The notes: generated from the letters alone by a model not told the origin. A stretch of DNA of 64,000 nt from Plantibacter sp. VKM Ac-2880 (GCF_015351235.1 NZ_JADKSJ010000002.1:248001-312000); one strand, 5' to 3'; positions 37,914 through 47,230 are shown, numbered from the stretch's first letter. Numbers and translations: made by a program.

Positions 37914-38578
37914 ACCCGTTGGTCCTCACCTCGCGACTCGACGTCCCGCTCGTCCCGGACGCGCCGGGCGCACGTGACCTCCTGCAACGCGAGCTGTCGA
38001 AACCCGAGTACCAGACGGCGCAACCGTCTCTGTGGGACATCATCTCGAAGGCCTTCTGGGACTGGGTCAACTCCCTCCGTGTGCCAGGAGACGGGCCGTT
38101 CACCGGGCTGTTCCCGATCATCGCGATGACGGTGGTCGTCGTCGGCATCGTGATCGCGTTCATCGTGTGGGGCGTCCCGCGCATCAACCGACGGAGCACC
38201 CGGCAGCTGGACCTGTTCGGTGAGCGCGACGACCGGACCGCCGATCAGCTGCGACGCGATGCGAGGACGGCGGCCGGTGCCGGCGACTGGACCGTGGCGC
38301 TGCAGGAGCTCTACCGCGCCATCGCCCGCGGGGTCTCCGAGCGGACGATCGTGGTGGTGTCCCCCGGCACCACGGCACACGGCTTCGCGGCCCGGGCGGC
38401 GGCGGCGTTCCCCGCCGAGGGCCGCCCGCTCGAGCGGGCGGCCGACGTCTTCGACGCCGTCCGGTACCTCGATGCGACCGGCACCGAGGAGCAGTACCGC
38501 GAGCTCGAGGCCTTGGACGCCCGACTCGCCACGGCGGCACCCGCCTTCCTCGCCGAGCCGGAGGACGTCCGCCGGTGA
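37910..38578 (+). CDS. DUF4129 domain membrane protein
   Basis: 222 residues: an N-terminal outside segment, one transmembrane helix (about 66-88, FPIIAMTVVVVGIVIAFIVW), then a cytosolic domain with ADQLRRDARTAAGAGDWTVALQELYRAIARGV, the DUF4129 signature resembling the C-terminus of transglutaminase-like TgpA proteins. It is coupled by ATGA to the gene before and by GTGA to DUF4350 after. Such genes form the accessory set of MoxR ATPases, likely acting on envelope proteins. Confidence 0.9.
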   Translation: MNPLVLTSRLDVPLVPDAPGARDLLQRELSKPEYQTAQPSLWDIISKAFWDWVNSLRVPGDGPFTGLFPIIAMTVVVVGIVIAFIVWGVPRINRRSTRQLDLFGERDDRTADQLRRDARTAAGAGDWTVALQELYRAIARGVSERTIVVVSPGTTAHGFAARAAAAFPAEGRPLERAADVFDAVRYLDATGTEEQYRELEALDARLATAAPAFLAEPEDVRR

Positions 38579-39792
38579 CCCTCACGACGAAACCCGCTGC
38601 GGAGCAGCAACCCGAACCCGACGTCGCCACGCCGCGGCTCCGCACGAGACTTCGACGGAACCGGTTCTGGATCATCGCGGCGGTGTTCGCGATCGGCGTC
38701 GCGCTCGTTCTCATGTTCGTGACCCGCGGCGCCTCCATCGACGCCGCCCTCCTGAGCCCCGGCAACCAGACTCCGAACGGCGGACGGGCGCTCGCCCAGG
38801 TCCTCCGCCAGGAGGGGGTCACCGTGAGTGAGACGACGACCCTCGACGCGACGCTCGAAGCGGTGGAGGACTCGGAGACCACCGTGTTGTACTTCGATCC
38901 GACGGGTCTGCTGGACGCTGAGCAGCTCGAGCGGCTGAGCGACGCCGACGCCCGACTCGTCGTGGTCACGCCGCGCGCATCGGTGCTCCGCACGCTCTTC
39001 CCCGGGGTGTCCTTCGCCGGAAGTGCCGACGCCACCGAGGTCCTCCAGGCGGACTGCGCAGACGACACCGCCGACCGGGCCGAGTCGGTCACGGGCGGGT
39101 GGACGCTGTACACGTCGACGGACGCAGACACCGAAGGGTGCTTCACCGGAGATACCGGCGGGAGTGCCGTGATCTCGCAGGACGACGGCGAACGGGTGCT
39201 GCTCGGGTCGGCTGACGCGCTCACGAACGATGTGATCGACCGAGCCGGGAACGCGGCGCTGGCCCTCGGACTGCTCGGCGGCACCGAGCAGCTGGTCTGG
39301 TACCTCCCGAGCCTCGCCGACGTGCCAGTGACGGGCCCGCCGAGCCTTGACGAACTGACCCCGGGCTGGGTCGCCGGGGTCACGGGCACCGTCGTCATCA
39401 CGGCGGTCCTCGCCATGATCTGGCGCGGGCGCCGGTTCGGTCCGCTCGTCATCGAGGACCTGCCGGTGGCGGTCCGGGCGAGCGAGACGATGGAGGGTCG
39501 TGCGCGGCTCTACCAGCGCTCCGCGAACCGCCGGCGTGCCCTCGACGCACTGCGCATCGGCACCGTCTCCCGCCTAGCGGTCGCGACGGGGCTCTCCCGT
39601 CACGCCTCGGTCGTCGAGGTCGCCGACACGGTCTCCGGCGTGGCCGGTCTCGACCCCCGGCACGTCCGCGCCGTCCTCCTCGACGCCGAACCCACGAGTG
39701 ATGCCGACCTCGTCGCCCTCTCCGATCACCTGCTCGATCTCGAAGCCGCCGTCGCGCGCGCCACGGACCTCACCGGAAGGAACCATCCATGA
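38575..39792 (+). CDS. DUF4350 domain membrane protein
   Basis: 405 residues: one N-terminal transmembrane helix (about 32-50), an extracytoplasmic GATase-like DUF4350 domain (55-250, NQTPNGGRALAQVLRQEGV and VLYFDPTGLLDAEQLERL), and a second helix (about 263-283) before a cytosolic tail with a MoxR-interaction-like helical region. GTG 38575 overlaps the DUF4129 stop. It lies between DUF4129 and MoxR as in Mycobacterium Rv3691-Rv3695-like clusters. Confidence 0.9.
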   Translation: MTLTTKPAAEQQPEPDVATPRLRTRLRRNRFWIIAAVFAIGVALVLMFVTRGASIDAALLSPGNQTPNGGRALAQVLRQEGVTVSETTTLDATLEAVEDSETTVLYFDPTGLLDAEQLERLSDADARLVVVTPRASVLRTLFPGVSFAGSADATEVLQADCADDTADRAESVTGGWTLYTSTDADTEGCFTGDTGGSAVISQDDGERVLLGSADALTNDVIDRAGNAALALGLLGGTEQLVWYLPSLADVPVTGPPSLDELTPGWVAGVTGTVVITAVLAMIWRGRRFGPLVIEDLPVAVRASETMEGRARLYQRSANRRRALDALRIGTVSRLAVATGLSRHASVVEVADTVSGVAGLDPRHVRAVLLDAEPTSDADLVALSDHLLDLEAAVARATDLTGRNHP

Positions 39793-40778
39793 CCGACGCC
39801 CCAGCGCCCGGAACCACCACCCCGAGCCCCGACGACCTCCGACGCGCTCTCGCCCAGGTGCGCGTTGAGGTCGGCAAGGCCGTCGTGGGCCAGGACGCCG
39901 CCGTCACCGGCCTCGTGATCGCCCTCCTCGCGAAGGGACACGCGCTCCTCGAGGGTGTGCCCGGCGTCGCCAAGACGCTGCTCGTCCGATCGCTCAGTCA
40001 CGCCCTGAGCCTCGACACGAAGCGGGTGCAGTTCACCCCGGACCTGATGCCGGGCGACGTCACCGGATCGCTCGTCTACGACGCGAAGACCGGCGAATTC
40101 GAGTTCCGCGAGGGCCCCGTCTTCACGAACATCCTCTTGGCCGACGAGATCAACCGGACGCCTCCCAAGACCCAGTCAGCCCTGCTCGAAGCGATGGAGG
40201 AACGCCAGGTCAGCGTCGACGGCCGTTCACTGCCGCTCCCCGACCCGTTCATCGTCGCCGCGACGCAGAACCCGATCGAGTACGAGGGCACGTACACGCT
40301 CCCGGAGGCGCAGCTCGACCGATTCCTCCTGAAGCTCGTGCTCGACGTTCCGGAGCGGGACGTCGAGGTCGAGGTGCTCCGCCGCCACGCCGCCGGGTTC
40401 AGTCCCCGGGACCTGGCCGCCGCCGGCGTCACCCCGGTGATGGGCGCCGCCGAACTCCGTGCCGCACAGGTGGAGGTCGGCCGGGTCGGTGCCAGTGCCG
40501 ACGTCCTCGCTTACGTCGTCGACCTCGCCCGCGCTACACGACGGAGCCCCTCCGTCCGGCTCGGCGTCAGTCCCCGCGGGACGACCGCCCTGCTGGCGTC
40601 GGCGAAGGCCTGGGCCTGGTTGAGCGGCTATCAGTCGATCACCCCGGACCACGTGCAGACCATGGTCCTGCCCGTCTGGCGCCACCGGATGCAGTTGCGC
40701 CCGGAGGCGGAGCTCGAAGGCGTCTCGGTGGACGCCATCCTGCGGTCGATCATGCAGCAGGTCCAGGTCCCCATCTAG
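39789..40778 (+). CDS. MoxR family AAA+ ATPase
   Basis: 329-residue cytosolic AAA+ ATPase that chaperones or assembles metal-binding or vWA-domain proteins. Walker A LEGVPGVAKT (about residues 56-65), Walker B ILLADEINR, sensor motif ATQNPIEYEGTYTLPEAQLDRF and the C-terminal lid with SPRGTTALLASAKAWAWLSG are intact. The ATG overlaps the DUF4350 stop by ATGA and GGAAGGA precedes it. The next gene, DUF58, starts immediately after its stop, the canonical MoxR partner order. Confidence 0.95.
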   Translation: MTDAPAPGTTTPSPDDLRRALAQVRVEVGKAVVGQDAAVTGLVIALLAKGHALLEGVPGVAKTLLVRSLSHALSLDTKRVQFTPDLMPGDVTGSLVYDAKTGEFEFREGPVFTNILLADEINRTPPKTQSALLEAMEERQVSVDGRSLPLPDPFIVAATQNPIEYEGTYTLPEAQLDRFLLKLVLDVPERDVEVEVLRRHAAGFSPRDLAAAGVTPVMGAAELRAAQVEVGRVGASADVLAYVVDLARATRRSPSVRLGVSPRGTTALLASAKAWAWLSGYQSITPDHVQTMVLPVWRHRMQLRPEAELEGVSVDAILRSIMQQVQVPI

Positions 40779-42086
40779 ATGGCCGTCACCGGGAGGTTCG
40801 TCGCATTCGTCGCGTTCGGCATCGTGCCGATCGTGGTGATCGGTGTGCTCACGGATGACGCGGCCTGGGCGTTCGCCGTCTGGCTCGGCCTCGTCGCCCT
40901 CCTCGGCGTCCTCGACCTCGTCCTCGCCGGGTCGCCGCGCGAGATCATCCTGCAACGGGTGCTCCCGTCGCGGATCCGGCTCGGCGAATCGGCGACGAGC
41001 ACGCTCTTGCTGACCAACCGCGGTGGCCGTCGCGTGCGCGCCCTCGTCCGCGACGCCTGGCAGCCGTCGGCAGGGGCGCCGACCGCCCGCCTCCGTGTCG
41101 ACCTCCCGCCCGGCGAGCGGCGGAGCGTCAGCCTCGTGCTCATGCCCTTCCGTCGCGGCGAGCGCAGGGTGTCACAGGTGACGGTGCGGTCGTTCGGGCC
41201 GCTCGGTCTCCTCGCGCGGCAGGCGACGCTCAACAGCCCGGGACACCTCCGTGTCCTCCCGGCGTTCGCGTCTCGGAAACACCTCCCGAGCCGCATCGCG
41301 CGCCTGCGCGAACTCGATGGCGCGACGAGCGTCATGGTGCGCGGTCAGGGCACCGAGTTCGACTCGCTCCGAGAATACGTGCGCGGTGACGACGTGCGAT
41401 CGATCGACTGGCGGGCGACCGCCAGACGTGGCGACGTCATGATCCGCACGTGGCGGCCCGAACGCGACCGCCGGGTCGTCATCGTGACCGACACCGGACG
41501 GACGTCCGCCGCGCGCATCGTCGACGAGCCGCGCATCGACACCGCGTTCGAAGCGGCGTTGCTGCTGGCGGCGTTGGCGACGAGGGCCGGTGACCGCATC
41601 GACTACCTCGCCTACGACCGACGCGTGCGGGGTCGGGTGCAGGGCGCGACCGGGCCGGAGTTGTTGTCGCGGATGGTCGACGCGATGGCGCTCGTCGACC
41701 CCGAACTCATCGAGACCGACTGGGACGCTGTCCCCGGCCAGGTGAGGCAGATCACGAACCAGCGCGCACTCGTCGTCCTGCAGACGTCGATCGACGCTCC
41801 AGGCGCGGCGCGAGGGCTGCTCGCGGTGCTCCCCCAACTCACGCAGCGGCACACGGTGGTCGTGACGAGCGTCGTCGACCCGGCGACGATCGAAGCGACG
41901 CGGGACCGCGGCAGCCGGGAGAGCGTCTACCGCGCGGCCTCCGCCGAACGGGCGCTTCTCGACATCGAGCGGGTGTCGGCGGCCATCAGGCAGCTCGGAG
42001 CGGACGTCGTCACCGGATCACCGGAGACCTTACCCCCCGCCCTGGCGGACGCCTACATCGCGCTGAAGGCGTCGGGGCGGCTCTAG
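40779..42086 (+). CDS. DUF58 domain protein (vWA-like), MoxR partner
   Basis: 435 residues: two hydrophobic segments near the N-terminus (about 5-22 and 25-45), a beta-sandwich region (60-190), then the DUF58 motif at about 200 (GTEFDSLREYVRGDDVRSID with WRATARRG) and a vWA-like fold with VVIVTDTGRTSA. DUF58 proteins associate with MoxR and are thought to be its substrates. The start abuts the MoxR stop codon with no spacing, so coupling is likely. The operon ends here. Confidence 0.93.
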   Translation: MAVTGRFVAFVAFGIVPIVVIGVLTDDAAWAFAVWLGLVALLGVLDLVLAGSPREIILQRVLPSRIRLGESATSTLLLTNRGGRRVRALVRDAWQPSAGAPTARLRVDLPPGERRSVSLVLMPFRRGERRVSQVTVRSFGPLGLLARQATLNSPGHLRVLPAFASRKHLPSRIARLRELDGATSVMVRGQGTEFDSLREYVRGDDVRSIDWRATARRGDVMIRTWRPERDRRVVIVTDTGRTSAARIVDEPRIDTAFEAALLLAALATRAGDRIDYLAYDRRVRGRVQGATGPELLSRMVDAMALVDPELIETDWDAVPGQVRQITNQRALVVLQTSIDAPGAARGLLAVLPQLTQRHTVVVTSVVDPATIEATRDRGSRESVYRAASAERALLDIERVSAAIRQLGADVVTGSPETLPPALADAYIALKASGRL

Positions 42087-42134
42087 GACAGGCCCGGTCC
42101 GCGGACTGGCACGGGCGCTGCAGCGGAACGAGCC

Positions 42135-43001
42135 TCAGCGGCCCTTCCGCTTCTTGCGGCGCTCCCGGGCGAGGGCCTCCTGCTTGGCCTTCCGTGCAGC
42201 GAGCTGGGCGCCGCGGCTCGTCCCGGCGGCGGTTCCCGGTGTCGAGCCGGCCTTCGGCGGCTTCCGACGCTTCCCGGTCTGCTGCGGAGCGGCCGCCGCG
42301 GGGGTCTCCGCCGGAGCGCTTCGCCGTGAGCTGTTCGCCGTCCGACCTCGGACGATGCCGATGAACTCCTCGAGCGCCTCGTCCTCGCGGTCCCGAGGCC
42401 ACGCGAGCAGCACCGGCACGGGCGGGAGGTCGACGATCGGGCGGTACTCCACGTCCTTCCGCTGGTGGAGCCTCGCGACCGATTGCGGGACGACAACGAT
42501 GCCGACCTCGGAGGCCGCGAGCTCGATCGCCGCTTCCGGATCGGAGGTGAGCGGCGCGGCGGGTGCCGCGAACCCGAGCGTGTCCGCCTGGTCCGCCCAC
42601 CCGAGCACGAGGGGTGCCATGATCAGCTGTTCCTCGGCGAGTGCGGCGGTTTCGACCGTGTCGTGCTCACCGAGCGCTGCACCCTTCGCGAACACGACGA
42701 CGGGGAGCTCTTCGAACAGGGCGATCGTGTTGAGGCCCTCGGTGTCGATGGGCACGCGGACGAGCGCGACGTCCACCGCGCCGGAACGGAGGACCTCCCG
42801 CTGTTCGTCGAGGTCGACGCGGACCAGGCGGAGTTCGTCGTCGGGGCGCCGCTCGTTCCAGATGCGCGCCCACTTCCCGGGATTGACGCCCCGGGCGAAC
42901 GCGACCGTCAACGCCGGTGTGGCGACTTCCTGGTCGTGATCGGCACCGTCGACCTCGACATCGATGCGGGAACCGTCGCCCTGGTCGTCCTGCCTGTCCA
43001 T
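42135..43001 (-). CDS. LysR substrate-binding-domain protein lacking HTH, with basic tail
   Basis: 288 residues. A short acidic start (1-25) is followed by a type 2 periplasmic-binding/LysR effector fold (about 28-225): LTVAFARGVNPGKWARIWNE, VDVALVRVPIDTEGL, LPVVVFAKGAALGEHDTVE and VGIVVVPQSVARL. There is no winged HTH. A 60-residue Ala/Pro/Lys/Arg-rich tail (KRRKPPKAG to RERRKKRKGR) may bind nucleic acid. GGAGG five bases upstream fixes ATG 43001. It is divergent from a DUF5997 gene, a pairing common in actinobacteria. Function unknown; a DNA-independent ligand sensor is conceivable. Confidence 0.85.
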   Translation of the reverse strand: MDRQDDQGDGSRIDVEVDGADHDQEVATPALTVAFARGVNPGKWARIWNERRPDDELRLVRVDLDEQREVLRSGAVDVALVRVPIDTEGLNTIALFEELPVVVFAKGAALGEHDTVETAALAEEQLIMAPLVLGWADQADTLGFAAPAAPLTSDPEAAIELAASEVGIVVVPQSVARLHQRKDVEYRPIVDLPPVPVLLAWPRDREDEALEEFIGIVRGRTANSSRRSAPAETPAAAAPQQTGKRRKPPKAGSTPGTAAGTSRGAQLAARKAKQEALARERRKKRKGR

Positions 43002-43026
43002 CGAAGCCTCCACTGCTCGGCTTGCC

Positions 43027-43032
43027 ACACTA
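43027..43032 (-). promoter_or_regulatory. Candidate -10 element (TAGTGT) of the LysR-effector-domain gene
   Basis: TAGTGT on the minus strand fits TANNNT and would start transcription about 20 bases before the ATG. Confidence 0.4.
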
Positions 43033-43088
43033 CTGCAGGGCGGTCGGCGAGGCGGTGCGGTCGGTTGGGAGCGGGCGCTCCGGCGAGG

Positions 43089-43094
43089 TACGCT
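43089..43094 (+). promoter_or_regulatory. -10 element (TACGCT) of the DUF5997 gene, leaderless
   Basis: TACGCT ends six bases (GAGCGG) before ATG 43101, which supports that start over ATG 43122. Confidence 0.6.
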
Positions 43095-43100
43095 GAGCGG

Positions 43101-43496
43101 ATGGGCGCGAGCGAACAGATCATGAAACCGGCAACCGCGGCGAAGAAGCTCGGGGTCTACCTGCCGGCGACGCCGGCATCGTTCCAGGAGGAGCCCATCA
43201 CGCGGTCCGCCTTCCTCGAGCTGCAGGCAAACCCGGCCGACTGGTTGGTCGAACTCCGGAAGAACGGTCCGCACCCGCGGGACGTCGTCGCTCGCAAGCT
43301 GGGTGTGTCGACCTCGGGTCTCGCGCGCGCTGAGATCACCGAGGCGCTGACGACCGAGCAGATCCAGGAGCTCCTTCGCACCCTGCCAGCCTGGCTCGTG
43401 CAGGAGCGCGCGGTGCACGCCGAGGTCAACGCCGAGAACGCCCGGGTCAACGCCCGGAACGCCGAGCGCCGCGCACGGTCTGAAGCCGGCGAATAA
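43101..43496 (+). CDS. DUF5997 family protein
   Basis: 131-residue cytosolic protein of DUF5997. It begins MGASEQIMKPATAAKKLGVYL, then a compact helical core with LQANPADWLVELRKNGPHPRDVVARKLGVSTSGLARA, which looks like a small DNA-binding helical fold, and a C-terminal coiled helix of NAR repeats (VNAENARVNARNAERRARSE). The leaderless -10 supports ATG 43101. Divergent partner: the HTH-less LysR effector protein. No function is known to me; a two-part regulator, with DUF5997 giving the DNA contact, is possible but untested. Confidence 0.85.
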   Translation: MGASEQIMKPATAAKKLGVYLPATPASFQEEPITRSAFLELQANPADWLVELRKNGPHPRDVVARKLGVSTSGLARAEITEALTTEQIQELLRTLPAWLVQERAVHAEVNAENARVNARNAERRARSEAGE

Positions 43497-43499
43497 CGC

Positions 43500-44504
43500 T
43501 CAGCCGGCGACGATGCGTTTCGCGCCGGCTTCGAACTCGGCGAGATCGCCGCGCTCACCCGAGCGGTAGGCGATCCCGCCCAACCAGCACATGTAGAGCA
43601 GGAACGCCGCGAGCGCTCCCCCGCCGATGAGCATCTTCACGGCCCACGGCCAGGGCGCAGGGGTCACGAACCCTTCGACCAGGCCGGAGACGAACAGGAC
43701 GATCACGAGCCCGATGGCGATCGTGAACAGGGCCCTGCCCTCCTCGGCGAGGGCCTGCCCCCGCGTCCTCGGTCCTGGCGCGACCCACGCCCAGAAGATC
43801 CGCAAGCCGGCCGCCGCCGCAACGAACACCGCGGTGAGTTCGAGCATGCCGTGCGGGAGGATGTACTCGAAGAACACGTCGCCCTTGCCGTAGGCGAACA
43901 TGAGCCCTGCGGCCTGGCCGACACCCTGTGCGTTGGTGACGATGATGTATGGCACCCACACCCCGCTGATCCCGAAGGCCACGCATTGGGCGGCAATCCA
44001 GGCGTTGTTCGTCCACACCTGACCGGCGAAGCTGGCTGCCGGGTTGTTGGAGTAATAGGCGACGAAGTCGTCCTCGACGTACTGCTTGAGCTGCGCGTCC
44101 GTCCCGAGATTCGCGAGGACCTGCGGGTTGCCCGCGATCCACACGGCGTACAGGGTCGCGATGACGACGGTCGCGACCGCGACGGCGAGGGTCACCCAGC
44201 GGACCCGGTAGAGCGCGGCGGGCAACGCCAGGACGAAGAAACGCGGCACGCTCGACAGGACGTTGGCACTCGCCCCGGTGAACCGAAGACGCGCCCGCGA
44301 CAGCGACACGGACAGGCGGTCGCCCACGAGCGTCGACCCGGCCGTCGTCTTGATGGCGGAGAGCTGCGTCGCGCCGGCCTGGTAGCGGTCGATCAGCTCG
44401 TCCGCCTCCGGTCCGCTGAAGAACCGCTGCTTGCCGAGCGCGTCGAGGCGGTCCCATTCCTGACGGTGGGCTGCGGAGTAGGCGTCGAGATCCATCGGAG
44501 CCAT
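43500..44504 (-). CDS. Stage II sporulation protein M (SpoIIM/DUF95) family membrane protein
   Basis: 334 residues. A cytosolic N-terminal part (1-105, MDLDAYSAAHRQEWDRLDAL) leads into five or six helices with VWTNNAWIAAQCVAFGISGV and ILPHGMLELTAVFVAAAAGLRI, the conserved SpoIIM/DUF95 motif where HGxxE lies. Not a sporulation protein here; the family occurs with RDD and MoxR modules across actinobacteria. ATG 44504 and ATG 44495 are both possible starts; neither has a strong Shine-Dalgarno. Divergent from the RDD gene. Confidence 0.9.
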   Translation of the reverse strand: MAPMDLDAYSAAHRQEWDRLDALGKQRFFSGPEADELIDRYQAGATQLSAIKTTAGSTLVGDRLSVSLSRARLRFTGASANVLSSVPRFFVLALPAALYRVRWVTLAVAVATVVIATLYAVWIAGNPQVLANLGTDAQLKQYVEDDFVAYYSNNPAASFAGQVWTNNAWIAAQCVAFGISGVWVPYIIVTNAQGVGQAAGLMFAYGKGDVFFEYILPHGMLELTAVFVAAAAGLRIFWAWVAPGPRTRGQALAEEGRALFTIAIGLVIVLFVSGLVEGFVTPAPWPWAVKMLIGGGALAAFLLYMCWLGGIAYRSGERGDLAEFEAGAKRIVAG

Positions 44505-44562
44505 GCTACGCGGTGGGGACGCTCCGTGACCGGTGCTCCGGGCATCTGCTTGAATGGTCCAC

Positions 44563-45423
44563 ATGTCCGAACCGGCCCGGGTCCCCCTGCACGAGTCGTC
44601 GGTGGACGACGGTACTGAGCTGATCACCGGCGAGGCGGTCGCTCTGGACGTCCGGCCCACCGGGTTCATCCTGCGGGCCGCCGGAGCGCTCATCGACTAC
44701 GCGGTGTCGATCCTCGTCTTCGTCGGCCTCATGCTGGCGATGTTCTCGTGGCTCCTCTCCGGCGTCGCCATGGACACGGCGATGTTCACCGCGATCGTGC
44801 TCGGGCTGACGGTCCTCTGCCTCGTCGTCCTGCCCGCCGCCGTCGAGATCGCCTCCCGAGGTCGTTCCCTGGGCAAGCTCGCCGTCGGCGCCCGCATCGT
44901 CCGTGACGACGGCGGAGCGCCCGGGTTCCGGCACGCGTTCATCCGTGCCCTGACCGGGTACTTCGAGATCTACCTGACCGCCGGCGGGATCGCCGCGCTC
45001 TCCGGCCTGCTCAGCGCCCGTTCGAAGCGGCTCGGCGACGTCCTCGCCGGGACGTACAGTCAACGTGAACGTCTGCCGAGGGTGGTCGAGCCGGTGGCGA
45101 TGATCCCGCCGCAGCTCGCGACGTGGGCCGCGGGAGCGGACGTCGCCCGGCTGCCGGATCCCCTGGCGCGGCGGGTGTCGCAGTTCCTCAAGCAGGCGGC
45201 CGCACTGACGCCGGCGACCCGGACCCGGCTCGCGGCCGAACTCGCCGCAGAGGTGTCGCGGTACGTCTCACCGCTCCCGATCGCGCCGCCCGAGGCGTTC
45301 CTCGTCGGTGTCTCGGTCGTTCGCCGGGAGCGGGAGTACCAGGCCCAGCTCGCCGCCCGCCAGCGGCTGGCCCTGCTGCAGCCGGTGCTGAGCGGACAGC
45401 CGCACCGGTTCCCCGACCGCTGA
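44563..45423 (+). CDS. RDD family membrane protein
   Basis: 286 residues. An RDD domain (about 30-165) with FILRAAGALIDYAVSILVFV, a second helix after it, SRGRSLGKLAVGARIVRDDGG and a third/fourth hydrophobic region, then ARSKRLGDVLAGTYSQRER. A cytosolic helical tail (190-286) follows. RDD proteins have been linked to Na+(Li+,K+)/H+ antiport and to spore or envelope traits. ATG 44563 or 44554 may be the start. Divergent from the SpoIIM-family gene, its usual partner. Confidence 0.9.
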   Translation: MSEPARVPLHESSVDDGTELITGEAVALDVRPTGFILRAAGALIDYAVSILVFVGLMLAMFSWLLSGVAMDTAMFTAIVLGLTVLCLVVLPAAVEIASRGRSLGKLAVGARIVRDDGGAPGFRHAFIRALTGYFEIYLTAGGIAALSGLLSARSKRLGDVLAGTYSQRERLPRVVEPVAMIPPQLATWAAGADVARLPDPLARRVSQFLKQAAALTPATRTRLAAELAAEVSRYVSPLPIAPPEAFLVGVSVVRREREYQAQLAARQRLALLQPVLSGQPHRFPDR

Positions 45424-45445
45424 GGCGGGGAACCGGCCGGGCCGC

Positions 45446-46936
45446 TCAGTAGCGGTAGTGGTCGACCTTGTAGGGGCCTTCGACGGACACTCCGATGTAG
45501 TCGGCCTGCTCACCCGTCAACGTCGTCAGCTGGACGCCGAGCGCGTCGAGGTGCAGCCGCGCCACCTTCTCGTCGAGGTGCTTCGGGAGCACGTACACGC
45601 CGATCGGGTACTCCTCGGTCCGGGTCCAGAGCTCGAGCTGCGCGAGCACCTGGTTGGTGAAGGAGTTGCTCATGACGAAGGACGGGTGACCCGTCGCGTT
45701 GCCGAGGTTCATCAGGCGACCCTCGCTGAGCACCAGGACGCTGCGTCCCGTCGGCAGACGCCACTCGTGGACCTGCGGCTTGATCTCGATCTTCTCGGCG
45801 CCCTCGAGGGCCTCGAGCGACGCCATGTCGATCTCGTTGTCGAAGTGTCCGACGTTCGAGACGATCGCGAGGTGCTTGAGCGCCAGGATGTGGTCGAGCG
45901 TCACGACGTTGAAGTTGCCCGTGCAGGTGACGATGATGTCGACCTCGGAGGCTACGCTCTCGAGCGTCGCGACCTGGTAGCCGTCCATCGCGGCCTGCAG
46001 CGCGCAGATCGGGTCGACCTCGGAGACGATGACCCGCGCGCCCTGCCCGCGGAGGGCCTCGGCAGCACCCTTGCCGACGTCGCCGTAGCCGGCGACGAAG
46101 ACGACCTTGCCGCCGATGAGCACGTCGGTCGCGCGGTTCAGCCCGTCCGGCAGGGAGTGACGGATGCCGTACTTGTTGTCGAACTTGCTCTTCGTGACCG
46201 AGTCGTTGACGTTGATCGCGGGGAAGAGCAACTCCCCCTGCTTCGCCAGCTCGTACAAGCGGTGCACGCCGGTGGTGGTCTCCTCCGTCACGCCGAGGAT
46301 GTCGGCAGCGACCTTCGTCCACCGATCGGTGCTTCCGGCGAGCGAGCGACGCAGGACGTCGAGCACGATGCTGTACTCGTGGCTGTCGGTCGCCGCCGTC
46401 TCAGGGACCGCACCGGCGAGCTCGAACCGGCGACCCTGGTGCACGAGCATGCTCGCGTCGCCGCCGTCGTCGAGGATGAGGTTCGGGCCGGTCCAGTCGG
46501 CTCCCACCGCTGCGGCTTCCGTCGACCAGTCGAAGATCTGCTCCGTGCACCACCAGTACTCCTCGAGGGTCTCGCCCTTCCAGGCGAACACCGGCACGCC
46601 CGACGGCGCGTCGACGGTGCCCTGCGGCCCGACCGCGACGGCCGCTGCTGCCTCGTCCTGGGTGGAGAAGATGTTGCAGCTCGCCCAACGGACCTGGGCA
46701 CCGAGAGCCACGAGCGTCTCGATGAGCACCGCGGTCTGCACCGTCATGTGCAGGGAGCCGGCGATCCGGGCTCCGGCGAGGGGCTGGCTGGCGCCGAACT
46801 CCTCGCGAAGGGCCATGAGGCCGGGCATCTCGTTCTCGGCGAGGCGGAGCTGGTGGCGGCCGGCCTCGGCGAGCGACAGATCGGCCACCTTGTACGGGAG
46901 GGTGGTCGTGGGGGCGGTCAGTGCGGAAGAACTCAT
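45446..46936 (-). CDS. sahH: S-adenosylhomocysteine hydrolase
   Basis: Splits S-adenosylhomocysteine into adenosine and homocysteine, removing the product inhibitor of methyltransferases; tetrameric, cytosolic, NAD+-dependent. The 496-residue sequence has the N-terminal [20 protein letters not shown], the [18 protein letters not shown] substrate motif, NAD-binding [19 protein letters not shown] and the C-terminal end DHYRY typical of the enzyme. It converges with RDD, with only 22 bases between stops. No SAH riboswitch fits in the 59-base upstream gap. Confidence 0.97.
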   Translation of the reverse strand: MSSSALTAPTTTLPYKVADLSLAEAGRHQLRLAENEMPGLMALREEFGASQPLAGARIAGSLHMTVQTAVLIETLVALGAQVRWASCNIFSTQDEAAAAVAVGPQGTVDAPSGVPVFAWKGETLEEYWWCTEQIFDWSTEAAAVGADWTGPNLILDDGGDASMLVHQGRRFELAGAVPETAATDSHEYSIVLDVLRRSLAGSTDRWTKVAADILGVTEETTTGVHRLYELAKQGELLFPAINVNDSVTKSKFDNKYGIRHSLPDGLNRATDVLIGGKVVFVAGYGDVGKGAAEALRGQGARVIVSEVDPICALQAAMDGYQVATLESVASEVDIIVTCTGNFNVVTLDHILALKHLAIVSNVGHFDNEIDMASLEALEGAEKIEIKPQVHEWRLPTGRSVLVLSEGRLMNLGNATGHPSFVMSNSFTNQVLAQLELWTRTEEYPIGVYVLPKHLDEKVARLHLDALGVQLTTLTGEQADYIGVSVEGPYKVDHYRY

Positions 46937-46995
46937 GCAGCCATTCTCGCAGACCGCCGGCGCTCGCGGCCCTTCATGTCGACGCTGTGGACCGG

Positions 46996-47217
46996 TCAGG
47001 AACCGTAGCCGACGTCGCCGAGGACGCTGTGCTTCACGACGCGCCAGCCCTGCGGCACACTCAGCCGTTCAGCATGGATGGAGCAGAGATCGTAGCTGTG
47101 TGGGCTCTTCTCGATGCTGAGCGGCCCGAGCACCGCCATCGAGTCGCGGTAGTCGTAGGTCAGCGTCGCGACGGGCTCGCGTGAGCAGCCGACCTTGGAA
47201 CACATCCTGTCTACCAT
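46996..47217 (-). CDS. DUF3499 family protein (zinc-ribbon-like)
   Basis: 73 residues with [22 protein letters not shown] at the start and [17 protein letters not shown] in the second half: Cys-x4-Cys and a Cys-x2-His set look like a zinc ribbon. The family (Rv3258c-like) is actinobacterial and unstudied. ATG 47217 is preceded by GGAG and by TACGCT seven bases upstream, so translation could be leaderless or Shine-Dalgarno-driven. It is divergent from the metallopeptidase-family gene, an arrangement conserved beside whiB2. Confidence 0.88.
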   Translation of the reverse strand: MVDRMCSKVGCSREPVATLTYDYRDSMAVLGPLSIEKSPHSYDLCSIHAERLSVPQGWRVVKHSVLGDVGYGS

Positions 47218-47224
47218 TTGCTCC

Positions 47225-47230
47225 AGCGTA
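47225..47230 (-). promoter_or_regulatory. -10 element (TACGCT) of the DUF3499 gene
   Basis: TACGCT on the minus strand ends 7 bases before ATG 47217; the gap itself contains GGAG. Confidence 0.55.

Noticed and set aside
46937-46995. SAH riboswitch upstream of sahH
   Set aside because: The gap is 59 bases and I could not form the required pseudoknot structure in it.
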